Below, piece by piece: positions 62,569-64,000 of a DNA stretch of 64,000 bases. Source of the stretch: Nostoc piscinale CENA21 (GTDB taxonomy: Bacteria; Cyanobacteriota; Cyanobacteriia; Cyanobacteriales; Nostocaceae); assembly GCF_001298445.1 (NCBI RefSeq), contig NZ_CP012036.1:3005351-3069350 (forward strand). Direction: 5' to 3'. Made by a program: the position numbers and the translations under genes. The first letter of the stretch is position 1. The number at the start of each line of letters is the position of its first letter. The notes under the pieces were generated by a model, which was not told the origin of the DNA, searched no databases, and saw only the letters and a list, made by a program, of their open reading frames with translations.

Positions 62569-63225
62569 TTAATTTGCTTACCTTTACAACTCTGCCTTAA
62601 TTTTTTTACCTTTTGAAAAATCATCTTTGACTTAGTTTTTTGGATGAAAATCTATGTTAAATTTGGTTTTAAAAAAATGCGTAATACTTTTTCGGATTGC
62701 AAAATTACTGCCTAAATTCCAGCTAATATAATTGATTTACATATTTAAATTTCCCACCTTTCATTTTGAACTATACTCATTTGTAAATTTCTATTTCTAA
62801 CGTTTAGCAGAGATATTTATAAGATATATTTAAAAAAGTTATATGCTTTTTAGATATTCCTATTGACATACTACAAAACTGAGGAAAGATAGAAACTGTA
62901 AAAGATGCAGTAGTTTTACCTTCCTCACCAGAGACGATTAGTCTTGGCTATGAACAGCGATTTGGATATGTAATAAAAAAAATTATAAAGCATAAGCGCC
63001 TGCTCTTGGAATCAGTGGACTTAAACAGAGCAGAAACACCGTATGACAAAGAATTAAGTTTTTTTAAACTTTTTTATTATAAACTATTATACTAATTTAT
63101 ATTGCCAGGGGAGCCAAGCTTTCCTATGCTTATTTTTGGAAGTGTCTTTTAGCTCAAGATGAGCATCCCCGTCACAATTTTCAAACCACAGTACTGATTG
63201 GATTAAATTTTTAGGAGTTTCTGCG
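62569..63225. other. Divergent regulatory region between ndhF and ccmK2
   Basis: The 657-base gap must hold promoters for the minus-strand ndhF operon and the plus-strand ccm operon. It is AT-rich and includes an imperfect inverted repeat (TGAGGAAAGATAGAAACTG at 62880-62898 with CAGTAGTTTTACCTTCCTCA at 62908-62927). No open frame of quality exists. Binding sites for carbon-responsive regulators such as NdhR or CmpR could be here, but none is asserted. Confidence 0.6.
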
Positions 63226-63534
63226 ATGCCAATTGCAGTTGGAATGATTGAGACAAAGGGCTTTCCAGCAGTAGTAGAAGCTGCTGATGCGATGGTCAAA
63301 GCTGCCCGTGTAACTTTGGTAGGGTATGAAAAAATTGGTAGCGCCCGTGTCACCGTAATTGTGCGGGGTGATGTTTCGGAAGTGCAAGCCTCAGTTGCAG
63401 CTGGAATTGAAGCGGCCAGAAGAGTGAATGGTGGTGAAGTGGTTTCCACTCACATCATTGCCCGTCCCCATGAAAACTTGGAATATGTTTTGCCGATTCG
63501 TTACACAGAAGCAGTGGAACAGTTTCGCACTTAA
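63226..63534 (+). CDS. ccmK2: Carboxysome shell hexamer protein CcmK2
   Basis: The 102-residue bacterial microcompartment domain is MPIAVGMIETKGFPAVVEAA followed by KAARVTLVGYEKIGSARVTV and HIIARPHENLEYVLPIRYTE. The hexamer tiles the carboxysome facets. The short C-terminus, ending EQFRT, identifies it as CcmK2 rather than CcmK1. AGGAG lies ten bases before the ATG. It is the first gene of the ccmK2-K1-L-M-N operon. Confidence 0.95.
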   Translation: MPIAVGMIETKGFPAVVEAADAMVKAARVTLVGYEKIGSARVTVIVRGDVSEVQASVAAGIEAARRVNGGEVVSTHIIARPHENLEYVLPIRYTEAVEQFRT

Positions 63535-63622
63535 CAGTCGATAATACAAAATAACTAACGGGGTTGCTTGCTTGAGCTACGCTTTTGTTTGTTTGAGAAA
63601 ATTTAAATAGGGATTAAAACTA

Positions 63623-63970
63623 ATGTCAATTGCAGTGGGAATGGTAGAAACTCTTGGCTTTCCAGCAGTAGTAGAAGCTGCTGACGCGATGGTGAAAGCT
63701 GCGCGTGTAACCTTAGTAGGTTACGAAAAAATCGGTAGTGGTCGGGTAACAGTAATTGTCCGGGGTGATGTTTCCGAAGTTCAAGCTTCTGTAGCAGCAG
63801 GTGTGGAATCAGTGAAGCGAGTCAATGGCGGACAAGTTCTATCAACACACATCATTGCTCGTCCCCATGAAAACTTGGAATACGTCCTGCCAATTCGTTA
63901 TACAGAAGACGTAGAGCAATTCCGGGAAAATGTTAACGCAATTCGACCTTTCGGCGGTAGAAGACCATAA
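63623..63970 (+). CDS. ccmK1: Carboxysome shell hexamer protein CcmK1
   Basis: The 115-residue paralogue of CcmK2 has the same BMC core with Gly at GSGRVTV and a C-terminal extension (ENVNAIRPFGGRRP) characteristic of CcmK1. The extension is rich in Arg and lies at the hexamer surface. It follows ccmK2 by 88 bases and precedes ccmL by five bases, as in other beta-carboxysome operons. Confidence 0.95.
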   Translation: MSIAVGMVETLGFPAVVEAADAMVKAARVTLVGYEKIGSGRVTVIVRGDVSEVQASVAAGVESVKRVNGGQVLSTHIIARPHENLEYVLPIRYTEDVEQFRENVNAIRPFGGRRP

Positions 63971-63975
63971 CATAT

Positions 63976-63999
63976 AATGCAAATTGCCAAAGTACGTGG
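63976..63999 (+). CDS. ccmL: Start of the carboxysome vertex protein gene CcmL
   Basis: The last 24 bases encode MQIAKVRG, the conserved N-terminus of CcmL, the pentamer that caps the icosahedral vertices. It begins five bases after the ccmK1 stop codon. The rest of the gene is outside the window. Confidence 0.85.
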
Positions 64000-64000
64000 C

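Overview
The window comes from a filamentous, heterocyst-type cyanobacterium (Nostocales-like). The evidence is abundant HIP1 octamers (GCGATCGC), several families of short tandemly repeated sequences between genes, a high-light-inducible protein, NDH-1 CO2-uptake subunits, the bicarbonate transporter SbtA with its PII-like partner SbtB, and the start of a beta-carboxysome operon (ccmK2-ccmK1-ccmL). GC content is moderate and start codons often lack a strong Shine-Dalgarno sequence, as is usual in these organisms.

Layout. 1-11.6 kb is mostly housekeeping: two glycosyltransferase-like genes, rplI, dnaB, an exported FKBP isomerase, a phasin-like protein, a TIGR03792 protein, a Hlip, two tandem membrane paralogues, a PLDc_N/TPR protein, hrcA, a rhodanese and a DUF3352 protein. 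12.4-28 kb is the most interesting part: the tube-adaptor, spike, PAAR tip and baseplate genes of a contractile injection system (CIS). They are followed by a DUF4159 protein and two large Ig-like single-span membrane proteins, one ending in a seven-bladed WD40 propeller and one starting with a winged helix. No sheath, inner tube, AAA+ ATPase, capsid or terminase gene is present, so this is a separated baseplate and membrane module, plausibly of the thylakoid-anchored type described in Anabaena. A sensor kinase lies antisense inside the cluster. 28-32.2 kb holds an exported TPR-CHAT protein whose protease residues are lost and a TpsB/FhaC outer-membrane transporter. 32.6-42.7 kb holds an SDR, a GMC oxidoreductase, a DMT transporter, a peptidoglycan-binding/HEAT protein, a DUF2141 protein, a CBS-histidine kinase, an LD-carboxypeptidase, tRNA-Ala and trhO. 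43.7-47.9 kb looks like an extracytoplasmic redox island (repeat lipoprotein, Tat thioredoxin lipoprotein, CcdA, DM13 lipoprotein, cytochrome b561-type protein, molybdopterin oxidoreductase). 47.9-51 kb has three tandem DUF928 genes. 51.1-55.9 kb is an RND efflux operon with an operator-like palindrome. 56.5-64 kb gathers three inorganic-carbon systems: sbtAB, ndhF-ndhD-CO2 hydration protein, and ccmK2K1L.

Four genes are split by single-base indels (GMC oxidoreductase, CBS-histidine kinase, first DUF928 gene, efflux membrane-fusion protein). Four of the five lesions are +1 changes in A or T runs of 7-8, so homopolymer sequencing errors must be weighed against genuine gene decay. Nearly every junction in the CIS cluster is filled by a different short repeat family.
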